From: Taklimakanibacter albus
GTDB lineage: Bacteria; Pseudomonadota; Alphaproteobacteria; Rhizobiales; Aestuariivirgaceae
Assembly (NCBI RefSeq): GCF_016595235.1
Contig: NZ_JAENHL010000008.1
Location: 952,624-1,016,623 of the forward strand
Direction: 5' to 3'
Length of the DNA: 64,000 nucleotides
Position numbers and translations under genes: made by a program. Within the stretch, counting starts at the first letter, position 1. The number at the start of each line of letters is the position of its first letter. Below, in pieces: positions 1 through 8,378 of the stretch. The notes below the pieces were generated by a model. That model was not told where the DNA came from, did no database searches, and saw only the letters and a program-made list of their open reading frames with translations.

Positions 1-73
1 TGCCGGCTACCACATTGTCGGCATGAAGAATCCCGAAGCTCCCGACATCACGGTCGCGCAAAACGGTGATTGA
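1..73 (+). CDS. fabI: Enoyl-ACP reductase FabI, C-terminal end only
   Basis: Only the last 23 codons are present, reading GYHIVGMKNPEAPDI and ending in TGA at 71-73. This tail matches the C-terminus of rhizobial-type NADH-dependent enoyl-ACP reductase, which performs the last reduction in each round of type II fatty acid elongation. The following phosphatase starts inside this gene (8-base overlap), and aroC comes next, which is the usual fabI-phosphatase-aroC order of Hyphomicrobiales. The assignment rests on the short tail and on gene order, so it is good but not certain. Confidence 0.7.
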   Translation, partial: AGYHIVGMKNPEAPDITVAQNGD

Positions 74-698
74 GCCCAATCCGCCGATCTACTTCATCCG
101 CCACGGCGAAACCGACTGGAATCTCGAAGGCCGCATCCAGGGCCAGATCGACATTCCGCTCAACGACACCGGCCACCAGCAGGCGGTCGCCATTTCGCGC
201 GGCCTGAAGAACTTCCTCGGCAAGACGAAGGTCGACCTCTTCGTGACGAGCCCGCTGACGCGCACGCGCCAGACGATGGGCTATCTGGCGCGCGAATTCG
301 ACCTCCCCGCCAGCAAGGCGGAAATCGAACCGGCGATGCTCGAGCTCGCTTTCGGCATCTGGGAAGGCCATTATTTCAAGGACCTCAAGACCAGCGCGAA
401 CTATCCAAAAGATCTGACCGAGCGCTTCCGCTGGCGCCCGCCGGACGGCGAAAGCTATGAAGAAGGCCTCGAGCGGGTCAAGCAATGGATCGGCCGGCTC
501 GACGGGCCCACGGTCATCGTCGCGCATGGCGCCATCGGGCGCTGCCTCATCGGCCTCGTCTCCAGCCTCAAACCCGCCGAGATGGTAAAGATGCCGACGC
601 CGCAGGGTCACTTCTGCCGGCTCCAGGATGGGCGCATCGACTGGTTCGACAGTTCCGGCCATCCGGCGAGCGACACGGCGACCGGCAGCGGTATTTGA
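66..698 (+). CDS. Histidine phosphatase family protein (phosphoglycerate mutase-like)
   Basis: A 210-residue protein of the histidine phosphatase superfamily. The signature RHGETDWN lies at residues 12-19, with His13 the expected phospho-acceptor; a second His in IVAHGAIGR near residue 155 would complete the active site. It starts at GTG, overlapping the end of fabI by 8 bases, so the two are probably translationally coupled. Members placed between fabI and aroC are usually annotated as phosphoglycerate mutase, but the real substrate is not known and a broad small-phosphoester phosphatase is more likely than a glycolytic mutase. No signal peptide is seen, so it should be cytoplasmic. Confidence 0.85.
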   Translation: MIEPNPPIYFIRHGETDWNLEGRIQGQIDIPLNDTGHQQAVAISRGLKNFLGKTKVDLFVTSPLTRTRQTMGYLAREFDLPASKAEIEPAMLELAFGIWEGHYFKDLKTSANYPKDLTERFRWRPPDGESYEEGLERVKQWIGRLDGPTVIVAHGAIGRCLIGLVSSLKPAEMVKMPTPQGHFCRLQDGRIDWFDSSGHPASDTATGSGI

Positions 699-789
699 CG
701 TCGTCGCCGTCGCGCCAGATTAATATTTGGGCAAATCCTTGTCGCCAAAGTCTTCAACTTTGGCGGAACTTGCTCTAATCAGTTGCCTC

Positions 790-1881
790 ATGTCTTATAA
801 CAGCTTCGGCCATATGTTCCGGATGACGACCTTTGGTGAAAGCCATGGGCCGGCGCTCGGCTGCGTGGTCGATGGCTGTCCACCCGGCATTCAGCTCACC
901 GCAGCGGAAATCCAGGCCTATCTCGACAAGCGCAAGCCGGGCCAGTCGCGCTTCACGACGCAACGGCGCGAGCCGGACGAGGTCAAGATCCTTTCCGGTG
1001 TCTTCGAGGACGAACGCACCGGCGGACAGGTCACCACCGGCACGCCGATCGCGCTCGTGATCGAGAATGTCGACCAACGCTCCAAGGACTATTCGGCGAT
1101 CCGCGACAAATTCCGCCCGGGCCATGCCGATTTCACCTATTTCGCCAAATATGGCGTGCGGGACTATCGCGGCGGCGGGCGTTCCTCGGCGCGCGAAACG
1201 GCAGCCCGGGTGGCCGCCGGCGCCATCGCCCGCAAGATCATCCCGAATGTGACCGTGCGCGGCGCGCTCATCCAGATCGGCCCGCACAAGATCGACCGTA
1301 CCCATTGGAACTGGGACGAGGTCGACCGCAATCCCTTCTTCACACCCGATGCAGCGGCCGTGCAGCCGTGGTCGGCCTATCTCGACGAGGTGCGCAAGGC
1401 GGGCTCCTCAGCCGGGGCCATCGTCGAGGTGGTGGCGACCGGTGTGCCTCCGGGCTGGGGTGCGCCGCTTTACGGCAAGCTCGACCAGGATATCGCCGCC
1501 GCGATGATGAGCATCAATGCGGTGAAGGGCGTCGAGATCGGCGCCGGCTTCGCCGCCGCCCTGCTCGCGGGTGAGGAAAATGCCGATGAGATGCGCATGC
1601 GCCACGGCAAGGCTGAGTTCAGCACCAATCACGCAGGCGGCATTTTGGGCGGCATCTCGACCGGCCAGGAGATCGTGGTGCGCTTCGCCGTCAAGCCGAC
1701 CTCATCGATCCTGTCACCGCGCAAGACGGTGACGGCCACGGGCGAGAACACCGATATCGTGACCACCGGCCGCCACGACCCCTGCGTCGGCATCCGCGCC
1801 GTGCCGGTGGGCGAAGCCATGCTCGCCATCGTCCTGGCCGACCATTTCCTCCGGCATCGCGGGCAGACCGGCGCGCAATAG
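790..1881 (+). CDS. aroC: Chorismate synthase
   Basis: Makes chorismate from 5-enolpyruvylshikimate-3-phosphate, the last step of the shikimate pathway, using reduced FMN. The 363-residue length is normal. Family signatures are present: the N-terminal [16 protein letters not shown], the [18 protein letters not shown] stretch in the middle and the late FAVKPTSSI and [14 protein letters not shown] blocks. The frame is open further upstream to 727, but the ATG at 790 gives the usual family start MSYNSFG, so it is preferred. It follows the phosphatase with a 91-base gap and probably has some expression of its own. Confidence 0.96.
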   Translation: MSYNSFGHMFRMTTFGESHGPALGCVVDGCPPGIQLTAAEIQAYLDKRKPGQSRFTTQRREPDEVKILSGVFEDERTGGQVTTGTPIALVIENVDQRSKDYSAIRDKFRPGHADFTYFAKYGVRDYRGGGRSSARETAARVAAGAIARKIIPNVTVRGALIQIGPHKIDRTHWNWDEVDRNPFFTPDAAAVQPWSAYLDEVRKAGSSAGAIVEVVATGVPPGWGAPLYGKLDQDIAAAMMSINAVKGVEIGAGFAAALLAGEENADEMRMRHGKAEFSTNHAGGILGGISTGQEIVVRFAVKPTSSILSPRKTVTATGENTDIVTTGRHDPCVGIRAVPVGEAMLAIVLADHFLRHRGQTGAQ

Positions 1882-2141
1882 ACCGGTCGCCGACGCGAAC
1901 AGACTCCAGCTTATGGACTCCGCCTCAAGCTTTCCTCAAACATTCCCGGGACTCTCGGCGCTTGACCTTGTCTCGAGTGAACTGTTCTGATGCTTATCGC
2001 GAATTTTTTCTCCCTAATGCAACCATCTGTTGCCATTTCACAACACGCCGGACAAAACTGACGGCCACCCCTCCCTTCGTCATTGATGACGCATGATGCC
2101 GTCAGTACTTTCCCGCCCAGAGTGCGCGATTCAGCGGGGGA

Positions 2142-3071
2142 ATGATGACCAGGACAATCAGACTGATGGCCAGTGCGGCGACCGTAGCGCTGTTCCTCAT
2201 GGCGACACCGGCCGCTCAGGCTGCCGATCTCGAAGATCCCGGCTGCAGCCTGTCCGGCTCGGTCATGGCCGGCATCATGTTCGACTGGCAGGAGCTGGAC
2301 TTCAATGGCGAAGATCAGGTCGACGTCGACTGGACGACGCCGTTCGGCGAAGGCGCCGCTCTCGCGACCTGCGGCGGCCTCAACATTCAGGCTGATATCG
2401 CCTATTACGGACATTCAGGTGATTACGAGTTCGATTTCGGCAACCAGAACAATGTCGACCGCGGCGCCTCTCATATCGGCGGCGCATTGTTCTACCGGGA
2501 TCCGCTGAGCTGGGCCGCGGGCGTGCAGGCATCATGGATCTCGCAGAACATATCGGGCATCGACATCGATGTGTTTCGTATCGGCCTGTTCGGCGAGCTA
2601 TATCTCGGAGAGAGCTTCACGCTCGGCGGCAATGCCGCCTATCACAACAGCGATTCCAGTTCGAACTTCGACATTGAGCAATCCGGCTTCGAGCTCGCCG
2701 CATATGGGCGGTTCTACGCCACGCCTGATGTGAGCCTGATGCTGCGTGGAGATGTCCTCTTCGCGGATACCGAATCTTTCGGCGATGATGGGGATCTCAA
2801 CGGCTACGCCATTTCGGGCGAAGCTGAATATCTCGTCTGGGATCAGGGACTTTCGCTGTTTGCGGGCGCACGTTATGCCGAACGCAATCACGACCTCGAC
2901 TTCGACAATGATTTCCACTTCGACAGCCAGGAGACGCAGGTCTTCGGCGGCATCAAGTTCTACTTCGGCCGTGACGGCACATTGGTGGAGCGCCAGCGCA
3001 CGGCTCCTGTCGATAATACCAGCGTGTTCGAGGAGAAGCTCCCCAATACACTCTTCGACTTCCCGAGCTGA
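2142..3071 (+). CDS. Secreted outer-membrane beta-barrel protein
   Basis: A 309-residue protein with a clear Sec signal peptide (hydrophobic run around residues 8-20, cleavage likely after AAQA near 27). The mature part is built of alternating, Asp/Gly/Tyr-rich strands such as GSVMAGIMFDW, LNIQADIAYYGHSG, ELAAYGRFYATPDVSLMLRGDV and ETQVFGGIKFYFG, typical of a transmembrane beta-barrel. A good ribosome site (GCGGGGG) sits just before ATG 2142; the adjacent ATG at 2145 is equally possible. It stands alone between aroC and a rhodanese gene. Specific function cannot be read; a porin-like or surface adhesin-type barrel is the best guess. Confidence 0.75.
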   Translation: MMTRTIRLMASAATVALFLMATPAAQAADLEDPGCSLSGSVMAGIMFDWQELDFNGEDQVDVDWTTPFGEGAALATCGGLNIQADIAYYGHSGDYEFDFGNQNNVDRGASHIGGALFYRDPLSWAAGVQASWISQNISGIDIDVFRIGLFGELYLGESFTLGGNAAYHNSDSSSNFDIEQSGFELAAYGRFYATPDVSLMLRGDVLFADTESFGDDGDLNGYAISGEAEYLVWDQGLSLFAGARYAERNHDLDFDNDFHFDSQETQVFGGIKFYFGRDGTLVERQRTAPVDNTSVFEEKLPNTLFDFPS

Positions 3072-3179
3072 GCATTTATCCTCATCCTCATCCGTACCGC
3101 TACGAAAGAGGATGACGGCGGGTCATGTCTTTGTCACTATCCCTCGACGAGAGGGCGACCCTTAACAGGAGAGAGAGCA

Positions 3180-3557
3180 ATGTCCACTTCCGTGAAGCAG
3201 CTGATGGCCGCCGCCAACGAGGCCGTGCCGAAAATCAGCGCCGATGACGCGCGCAAGCTCATGGCCAAGGATGCACTCGTCGTCGATGTGCGCGACGGCA
3301 CCGAAGTCGCCAAGACCGGCAAGCTCAAGGGCGCCGTCCACGTATCGCGCGGCATGATCGAATTCCGCGCCGATGCCGACACGCCCTATCATGATCCGCA
3401 GTTCCGCAAGGACCGGCCAGTCATTCTCTATTGCGCCTCGGGCGGCCGCTCGGCGCTCGCCGGCAAGGTACTGAAGGATATGGGCTACACAAATGTCCAT
3501 AATCTCGGCGGCTTCAAGGATGCCGCCGATGCCGGGCTCGAGGTCGAGCCGGCTTAG
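3180..3557 (+). CDS. Single-domain rhodanese-like protein
   Basis: A 125-residue protein consisting of one rhodanese domain. The active-site loop CASGGRS begins at Cys85, which would carry the persulfide; upstream LVVDVRDGTEV and the GAVHVSRG turn are the usual domain landmarks. A strong ribosome site (AGGAGAGAGAGC) precedes the ATG. No signal peptide, so cytoplasmic sulfur transfer or sulfide/cyanide handling is likely. It is followed by an alpha/beta hydrolase but the 69-base gap gives no firm sign of a shared transcript. Substrate partner is unknown. Confidence 0.88.
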   Translation: MSTSVKQLMAAANEAVPKISADDARKLMAKDALVVDVRDGTEVAKTGKLKGAVHVSRGMIEFRADADTPYHDPQFRKDRPVILYCASGGRSALAGKVLKDMGYTNVHNLGGFKDAADAGLEVEPA

Positions 3558-3626
3558 TCGGGAACCGCCTCTCTCTTGATATGTTGTCTCGGAGGCGGGC
3601 ATGGTTGCCCGCCTCCGAGAGGTTCG

Positions 3627-4520
3627 ATGTTCGACGGTTTCGACAGCGCGGAAATTCGTACAAGGGATACCTCTATCTTCGTGCGCCGATCGGGGAGCGG
3701 TCCACCGCTTCTTCTCCTGCATGGCTTTCCGCAAACTCATCTGATGTGGCGCGAGGTGGCGCCCGTGCTTGCCCGGCACTTCACCGTCGTCTGCGCCGAC
3801 CTCAGAGGGTACGGGCGAAGCGGCTGCCCGGCTTCGGGTCCCGATCACGCTTCTTACTCAAAGCGGACCATGGCACGCGACATGATCGCGGTCATGGAGA
3901 CGCTGGGCTTCCGAAAGTTTTTCGTCGCCGGCCATGATCGGGGCGGGCGCGTCGCCTATCGGATGGCGCTCGACCATCCAGATCATATAGTCAAAGCGGC
4001 AGTACTTGACGTCATCCCCACGAGTGAAGCCTGGCATCGCGCCGATGCGGATTTCACCCTCGGCTTCTGGCCATGGTCTCTATTGGCCCAGTCCGAACCG
4101 CTGCCGGAGCAAATTCTGACCAGCGCCGCCGCCGCGATCATCGACAATGCACTCGACAACTGGGGCTCGGCGTCCACGACGTTCCCTTCCGACATTCGCT
4201 CAGCCTATGCCGATGTTCTGCGCGATCCGGATCATGCGCATGCGATCTGCGAGGAATATCGCGCCGCCGCCACCCTCGACCGTGACCATGATGAAGGCGA
4301 CCGGAAGGTTGGACGGCGCATCGTCTGTCCAGTCCTGGTCTTGTGGAGCGGCAAAGGGCCACTCGACAGCTGGTACAAGGAAGACGGTGGACCGATTGGA
4401 ATCTGGAGGAAATGGGCGGTGAATATTCAGGGCGAGGCGCTTGCTGGCGGTCACTTCTTTCCGGAGGAACTGCCTGATCAGACGGCCGGGCTGCTCTCCA
4501 GGTTCTTCACCGACACGTAA
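3627..4520 (+). CDS. Alpha/beta hydrolase resembling haloacetate (fluoroacetate) dehalogenase
   Basis: A 297-residue alpha/beta hydrolase. The layout matches the fluoroacetate dehalogenase family: HGFPQTHLMWREVAP at 32-46, nucleophile Asp104 in AGHDRGGRVAYRMALDHP with Arg105 and Arg108 for the carboxylate, the LDVIPT acid at Asp128, Tyr211 in CEEYRAAA and catalytic His276 in GGHFFPEELPDQTA. The family's halide-pocket pair His-Trp is Pro149-Trp150 here, so the His is lost. It may prefer chloro-substrates or be an epoxide hydrolase-like relative. The frame is open from 3576, but ATG 3627 with GAGAGG upstream fits the family start. Confidence 0.78.
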   Translation: MFDGFDSAEIRTRDTSIFVRRSGSGPPLLLLHGFPQTHLMWREVAPVLARHFTVVCADLRGYGRSGCPASGPDHASYSKRTMARDMIAVMETLGFRKFFVAGHDRGGRVAYRMALDHPDHIVKAAVLDVIPTSEAWHRADADFTLGFWPWSLLAQSEPLPEQILTSAAAAIIDNALDNWGSASTTFPSDIRSAYADVLRDPDHAHAICEEYRAAATLDRDHDEGDRKVGRRIVCPVLVLWSGKGPLDSWYKEDGGPIGIWRKWAVNIQGEALAGGHFFPEELPDQTAGLLSRFFTDT

Positions 4521-4526
4521 TCATTC

Positions 4527-5204
4527 TCAAAACAGCGACATCTGATCCGGTGGCGGCGGCGGTGGCTTGGGCGCCGGCGCCCGGCGCTCGAGGGTCACCG
4601 GTGCGAAAACGAGTGACGGATCGGGATGCGCCTTTACCAGATCCAGCGCCTGGTTCGCCTCGACTCTGTCATTGGCGAGCCAGTCTTCATGAAGATCGGG
4701 CGGAACGATCACCGGCATGCGGTGATGCAGATGCGCGATGGGCGGCAAAGCTTCGGTCGTCACGATGGCCGCGGTTTCGAGCTCGCTGCCCTCCGCCCCT
4801 TGCCAATGCTCCCAGATCCCCGCGAAGGCGAAGGGCGCGCCGTCGGCGCGGGCGATGTGATAGGCCTGCTTGCGACCCTCTGGTCCCGACCATTCATAGA
4901 AACCATCGGCCGGGATGAGGCAACGCCGGCGCCGGATGGCGTTCTTGAAGGATGCCTTTTCGAGGATGGTTTCACTTCTCGCATTGGTGAGTGGCTTGCC
5001 CGGCGCCACTTCCTTCGCCCAGGACGGCACGAACCCCCAGCGCACCAGGACCAGATGGCGGATACCGTCCCTCTCCGCCCGGATGATGGCGATGGGACTG
5101 CCCGGCGACACATAGGCACGCGGCGGGAAATCATGCTCCTCGACATAACGCAGAAGCTCGCGCAGATGATCCGGCTTGGCGTTGAGCTTGTAAAGATTGC
5201 ACAT
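4527..5204 (-). CDS. SRAP domain protein (YedK/HMCES-like abasic-site crosslinker)
   Basis: A 225-residue SOS-response-associated peptidase family protein. It starts Met-Cys2, and Cys2 is the residue that, after Met removal, forms a thiazolidine link with abasic sites in single-stranded DNA. Other conserved residues are Asn74 in NARSET, Glu104 in PADGFYEW and His160/161 in LHHRMPVI. The ATG overlaps the stop of the upstream TetR gene (TGATG), so the pair is co-translated. The frame stays open upstream inside the TetR gene, but only this start puts Cys at position 2. Coupling to an efflux regulator is unusual and suggests a response to a DNA-damaging compound. Confidence 0.9.
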   Translation of the reverse strand: MCNLYKLNAKPDHLRELLRYVEEHDFPPRAYVSPGSPIAIIRAERDGIRHLVLVRWGFVPSWAKEVAPGKPLTNARSETILEKASFKNAIRRRRCLIPADGFYEWSGPEGRKQAYHIARADGAPFAFAGIWEHWQGAEGSELETAAIVTTEALPPIAHLHHRMPVIVPPDLHEDWLANDRVEANQALDLVKAHPDPSLVFAPVTLERRAPAPKPPPPPPDQMSLF

Positions 5205-5806
5205 CAGGCGGCCTCGGGTTTGGCGAGAAGTCCGTCGAGCAGCGCCGTCATGGCGCGCACCGCCTCCTGCGACGCCTTGCGCTGGTCCTCGGCATTGGCG
5301 ATGAGGAGCGAGGCGTAAAGCATCGTGCCATTGAGGATGTGCGCCGTGGCCCGGGGATCGATGGTACGCACCGTCCTTTCCTCGATCAGCTTCTCGAGTG
5401 TCGCGGTCATGTTGCGAATGCACGCGGTCTGGCTCGACCATTGCGAGGGATCGCCCAGGACGGCGGGACCATCGCGCAGGATGATGCGCTGGATCTCGGG
5501 ATCGAGCGCCATCTCGACATAGGTCACGCATTCATCGACGAAACCTTGCCAGCGCGACGGCGCCTGGCGCGTGACGGCGCTCATGCGCGCCGACATCTCG
5601 CCGTCGATCTCGGCGATGACCGCCTGGAGCAGCCCCTTCTTGTCACCGAAATGATGATAGAGCGCGCCGCGGGTCAGACCGGCCTCGGCAGTGAAATCGT
5701 CCATCGACGCTTCGGCGTAACCAACCGTGCCGAAGGCCTTGCGCGCCGCCGTCACCAGCTTCGCCCGCGTCTCGGCAATCATCTCCGTTCGGGGTTTATG
5801 AGCCAT
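5204..5806 (-). CDS. TetR/AcrR family repressor
   Basis: A 200-residue TetR-type regulator with the N-terminal helix-turn-helix (AEAGLTRGALYHHFGDKKGLL, roughly residues 40-60) and a C-terminal ligand domain rich in helices. It is transcribed divergently from the MFS gene at 5928, with two near-identical 17-bp palindromes between them, and it overlaps the SRAP gene by one base. The simplest reading is a repressor of itself, the SRAP gene and the efflux gene, released by a small hydrophobic ligand or drug. The ligand cannot be told from the sequence. Confidence 0.92.
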   Translation of the reverse strand: MAHKPRTEMIAETRAKLVTAARKAFGTVGYAEASMDDFTAEAGLTRGALYHHFGDKKGLLQAVIAEIDGEMSARMSAVTRQAPSRWQGFVDECVTYVEMALDPEIQRIILRDGPAVLGDPSQWSSQTACIRNMTATLEKLIEERTVRTIDPRATAHILNGTMLYASLLIANAEDQRKASQEAVRAMTALLDGLLAKPEAA

Positions 5807-5841
5807 GCGTATTTTTCACTCACATACAGGGCGCAGGTCAA

Positions 5842-5870
5842 TTGACATACGTTACGTATGTTATTATGTA
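5842..5870 (+). promoter_or_regulatory. Promoter of the MFS gene overlapped by operator 1
   Basis: TTGACA at 5842-5847 and TATGTA at 5865-5870 are separated by 17 bases, an almost consensus sigma-70 promoter. The first TetR palindrome lies between and over these boxes, so repressor binding should block RNA polymerase directly. Confidence 0.65.
5845..5861. promoter_or_regulatory. TetR operator 1
   Basis: ACATACGTTACGTATGT, a near-perfect inverted repeat (six-base arms ACATAC/GTATGT plus further symmetry). It sits in the TetR-MFS divergent region inside the MFS promoter and has the same arms as operator 2, 31 bases downstream. Confidence 0.75.
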
Positions 5871-5875
5871 AGATC

Positions 5876-5892
5876 ACATACGCCCCGTATGT
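5876..5892. promoter_or_regulatory. TetR operator 2
   Basis: ACATACGCCCCGTATGT, with the same arms as operator 1 and a centre-to-centre distance of 31 bp (about three helical turns), so two dimers would bind the same face. It ends three bases before a possible ATG at 5895, which argues for the later ATG at 5928 as the real MFS start. A lone half site (CACATACAGG) lies at 5821. Confidence 0.72.
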
Positions 5893-5927
5893 AGATGACG
5901 AAGGCGTCAGAATCCAGGAGTTTTCCG

Positions 5928-7148
5928 ATGTTTTACCCCTATCGCGACATCTTCAGGGCGCCCGGCACGGTCGGCTTCGCCAGCGCCGGCTTCATCGCCC
6001 GCCTGCCCCTTGCGATGGTGCCGATGGGGCTCGTCGCGATGCTCTCCCAGACGCATGGCGAATATTGGCTGGCGGGCGCCGTCTCAGCCACTTTCGCCCT
6101 GACCAATGCCCTGGTATCGCCCCGGATTTCGCGGCTCGTCGACCGTCATGGCCAGGCCCACGTCCTCATTCCCGCGACCATCGTCGCGCTCACGGCTTTC
6201 ATCCTGCTGCTCGCCGCCACCACTTGGCGCTGGTCGAGCGCCCTGCTCTTCCTCTTCGCCGCTCTTGCCGGCGTCATGCCCAGCATGCCGGCAATGATCC
6301 GGGCGCGCTGGACGGAGATCTATCGCGACACGCCCAAGCTCAGCACGGCCTTCGCCTTCGAATCGGTCTCCGATGAAATCCTCTATATGACCGGCTCCGT
6401 TCTCTCGATCGGGTTGAGTGTCGGCCTGTTTCCGGAAGCTGGACCGCTCTTCGCCACGGTCTTTCTGGCGGTCGGCACCTTCCTTTTCGTGATTCAGAAA
6501 AAAACCGAGCCGCGCATTCATGCGGTTGCCCAAAGCGGGGCCGCATCGGTGATCGCCTTCCGGCCCCTGCAGCTCATCACCTTCGTCCTCCTGGCGCTCG
6601 GCACGCTGCTCGGCACCGCGGAGGTCGCTGTCATAGCCCTCACCAAGGAGCTCGGGCAGCCCGGTGCCGCGAGCTTCGTCCTGGCCGGCTATGCCGGGGG
6701 CTCGCTCGTGGTCGGCCTCGTCTTCGGCGTCCTGAAGCTCAAGGCCAATCTGGCGCAGCAATTCGTCTTCGCGACACTCATCGCCGCGCTCACCGCGCTG
6801 CCGCTCCCCTTCATCACCAATATTCCGATGCTGGGCCTGGCGCTGTTCATCGCGGGCGCCGCGGTATCGCCGAGCTTCATCACCGCTTTCGGCCTGATCG
6901 AGCAGAGTATCCCAGTTGCCCGGCTCACCGAGGGCATGACCTGGGCGATGACCGGGATCGGCATCGGCATGGCGGCGGGCTCGTTCAGCGCCGGCTATGT
7001 GGTGGACGCCTATGGTCCTGCCAGCGGCTTCTGGGTTTCGGTCACCGCCGGCGTGCTCGCGCTCGCGGCCGTCACAGCTGGCTATCGCATGCTGGCGGAC
7101 AGGACACGCAACATATGCGCGACGCCGATCCAGATGGCGTGCGACTGA
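5928..7148 (+). CDS. MFS transporter, probable drug or metabolite efflux
   Basis: A 406-residue protein with about 12 hydrophobic helices and a central hydrophilic loop, the two-bundle layout of the major facilitator superfamily. The RLVDRHGQAHVL loop after helix 2 resembles the family's conserved loop 2-3 motif. It is divergent from a TetR gene and carries that regulator's twin operators, so inducible export is the likely role. The start at 5928 has a good ribosome site (CCAGGAG, 7 bases away); an in-frame ATG at 5895 lacks one and abuts operator 2. The substrate is not predictable. Confidence 0.87.
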   Translation: MFYPYRDIFRAPGTVGFASAGFIARLPLAMVPMGLVAMLSQTHGEYWLAGAVSATFALTNALVSPRISRLVDRHGQAHVLIPATIVALTAFILLLAATTWRWSSALLFLFAALAGVMPSMPAMIRARWTEIYRDTPKLSTAFAFESVSDEILYMTGSVLSIGLSVGLFPEAGPLFATVFLAVGTFLFVIQKKTEPRIHAVAQSGAASVIAFRPLQLITFVLLALGTLLGTAEVAVIALTKELGQPGAASFVLAGYAGGSLVVGLVFGVLKLKANLAQQFVFATLIAALTALPLPFITNIPMLGLALFIAGAAVSPSFITAFGLIEQSIPVARLTEGMTWAMTGIGIGMAAGSFSAGYVVDAYGPASGFWVSVTAGVLALAAVTAGYRMLADRTRNICATPIQMACD

Positions 7149-7167
7149 AACAGGTGCTGTCGGAAGG

Positions 7168-7365
7168 CTATTTCTTCTTCTTCGCCTTCATCGCCTCGGC
7201 GGCCTTGGTGAGCTTCTCGCGGCTGTTGCCGACCTTGTCGATCAAGGCGCGCGTCTCGGCCGCTGTGATGCCATGCTTCCTGGCAAAATAGGCTACTTCA
7301 TAGGTCTCGCCCTTCGCCACTTTGGCGCGATCGGCTTTGCCGCGGGCTTTCTTGTTGTCAGCCAT
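7168..7365 (-). CDS. DUF3606 small basic protein
   Basis: A 65-residue Lys/Ala-rich protein. The core YEVAYFARKHGITAAETRALIDKVGNS matches the DUF3606 family, small proteins common in Rhizobiales and other proteobacteria. The N-terminal ADNKKARGKADRAK and C-terminal KAKKKK tails are strongly basic, so nucleic acid binding is plausible, but nothing is known of the role. It lies alone on the minus strand, convergent with the MFS gene, 19 bases from its stop. Confidence 0.75.
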   Translation of the reverse strand: MADNKKARGKADRAKVAKGETYEVAYFARKHGITAAETRALIDKVGNSREKLTKAAEAMKAKKKK

Positions 7366-7464
7366 TGCTTCATCCCCGTTGTGATGTGAGTTCTCGACTC
7401 ACATGAGAAGCTTACATTGGCTCCGGATTGAATCAATCAGCCCCATGGCTTAGGGCTACACCCC

Positions 7465-7893
7465 ATGAACAATCCCAAACCCTTTCCCCGAATCGGCGTC
7501 AGCGCCTGCGTGTGGCGGGACGGCAAGGTGCTGCTGGTCGAGCGCGGCAAGGAGCCGTGGAAGGGCAAATGGAGCCTGCCCGGCGGCGGTCTCGAATTCG
7601 GCGAGACGGTGCGCGCGGCGGCGGCGCGCGAGCTCGCGGAAGAGACCGGCGTCACCGCCGATCTCGTGAAGCTCGTGGATGTCGATGATGCGGTCATGCG
7701 CGATGAGACCGGCCGGCCCATCGCCCATTATTCGATCGTCTGCTTCACCGGCCATTGGCGCTCGGGCGAACCCGTCGCGCGCGACGACGCGACCAATGTG
7801 CAATGGGCGGAACGCGCCCTTCTCGACGACCTCGATATGACGCCTGGGACGGCGGACTATATCCGGCAGGCTTGGCAATTGTTAACGACTTGA
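7465..7893 (+). CDS. NUDIX hydrolase
   Basis: A 142-residue single-domain NUDIX protein. The box GX5EX7REUXEEXGU is complete at residues 41-63 (Gly41, Glu47, Arg55-Glu56, Glu59-Glu60, Gly62). The preceding GKVLLVERGKEPWKGKWSLPGG is the standard first strand and loop. It hydrolyses a nucleoside diphosphate linked to another group with Mg2+ or Mn2+; the exact substrate (for example ADP-ribose or a damaged nucleotide) cannot be told. Monocistronic, with no strong ribosome site visible before the ATG. Confidence 0.9.
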   Translation: MNNPKPFPRIGVSACVWRDGKVLLVERGKEPWKGKWSLPGGGLEFGETVRAAAARELAEETGVTADLVKLVDVDDAVMRDETGRPIAHYSIVCFTGHWRSGEPVARDDATNVQWAERALLDDLDMTPGTADYIRQAWQLLTT

Positions 7894-8059
7894 TTCAATA
7901 AGGGACGCGGGCGTTAACCCTTTCCTAAGGATCAGGTAGTCCGGCCACATTGCTCTGATAAGTTTCAAATTGTGCTGATTCGGTTGGTGGGCTTGCCGGC
8001 GCCAGTGTAGCGGGCGTGCGGCTTCGCAAGCGTCTCCCTGCGTACCGGGAACGCCCAAG

Positions 8060-8329
8060 GTGGATGGGATGGATAGAGAGACATTGGATACTGAGACCCC
8101 CGCGCCGCAGACCGAGCCGAAATATGTGGCGCTGCGCTACATCATGGAAGCCTGGGAAGAGGCCGTCTATGACGGCATCGACCCCGATTGCGTGGCGACG
8201 GCGGCGATTTTCGCCGCCATGTCCGACCTCATCACCACCTACGGTGAGGAGCCGGTGGCGCGCATGGCGGAACGCTTGCCGGAGCGCATAAGGGCGGGCG
8301 AGTTCACCCTCAACAAGACCCGGCAATAA
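8060..8329 (+). CDS. Conserved small acidic protein, function unknown
   Basis: An 89-residue acidic, helical protein (Pro/Glu/Thr-rich first 20 residues, then KYVALRYIMEAWEEAVYDGIDPDCVATAAIFAAMSDLI in two pieces of predicted helix). It has no membrane segment or signal peptide. GTG 8060 and ATG 8069 are both possible starts; the region before them is GC-rich with a weak AAGG. It reads as a real gene from codon use and sits immediately before truA. I recognise no domain. Confidence 0.65.
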   Translation: MDGMDRETLDTETPAPQTEPKYVALRYIMEAWEEAVYDGIDPDCVATAAIFAAMSDLITTYGEEPVARMAERLPERIRAGEFTLNKTRQ

Positions 8330-8378
8330 CGCGCGAAATTTGCTTTCATCGGCGGGGCGCGTGCGGGCATAAGGTGCC

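Noticed and set aside
1911-2414. A 167-codon minus-strand frame across the region before the outer-membrane gene
   Set aside because: Overlaps the certain start of the barrel protein, has no ribosome site and no family.
5895-5930. ATG 5895 as the MFS start
   Set aside because: It lies three bases from operator 2 and lacks a ribosome site, while ATG 5928 has CCAGGAG at the right distance.
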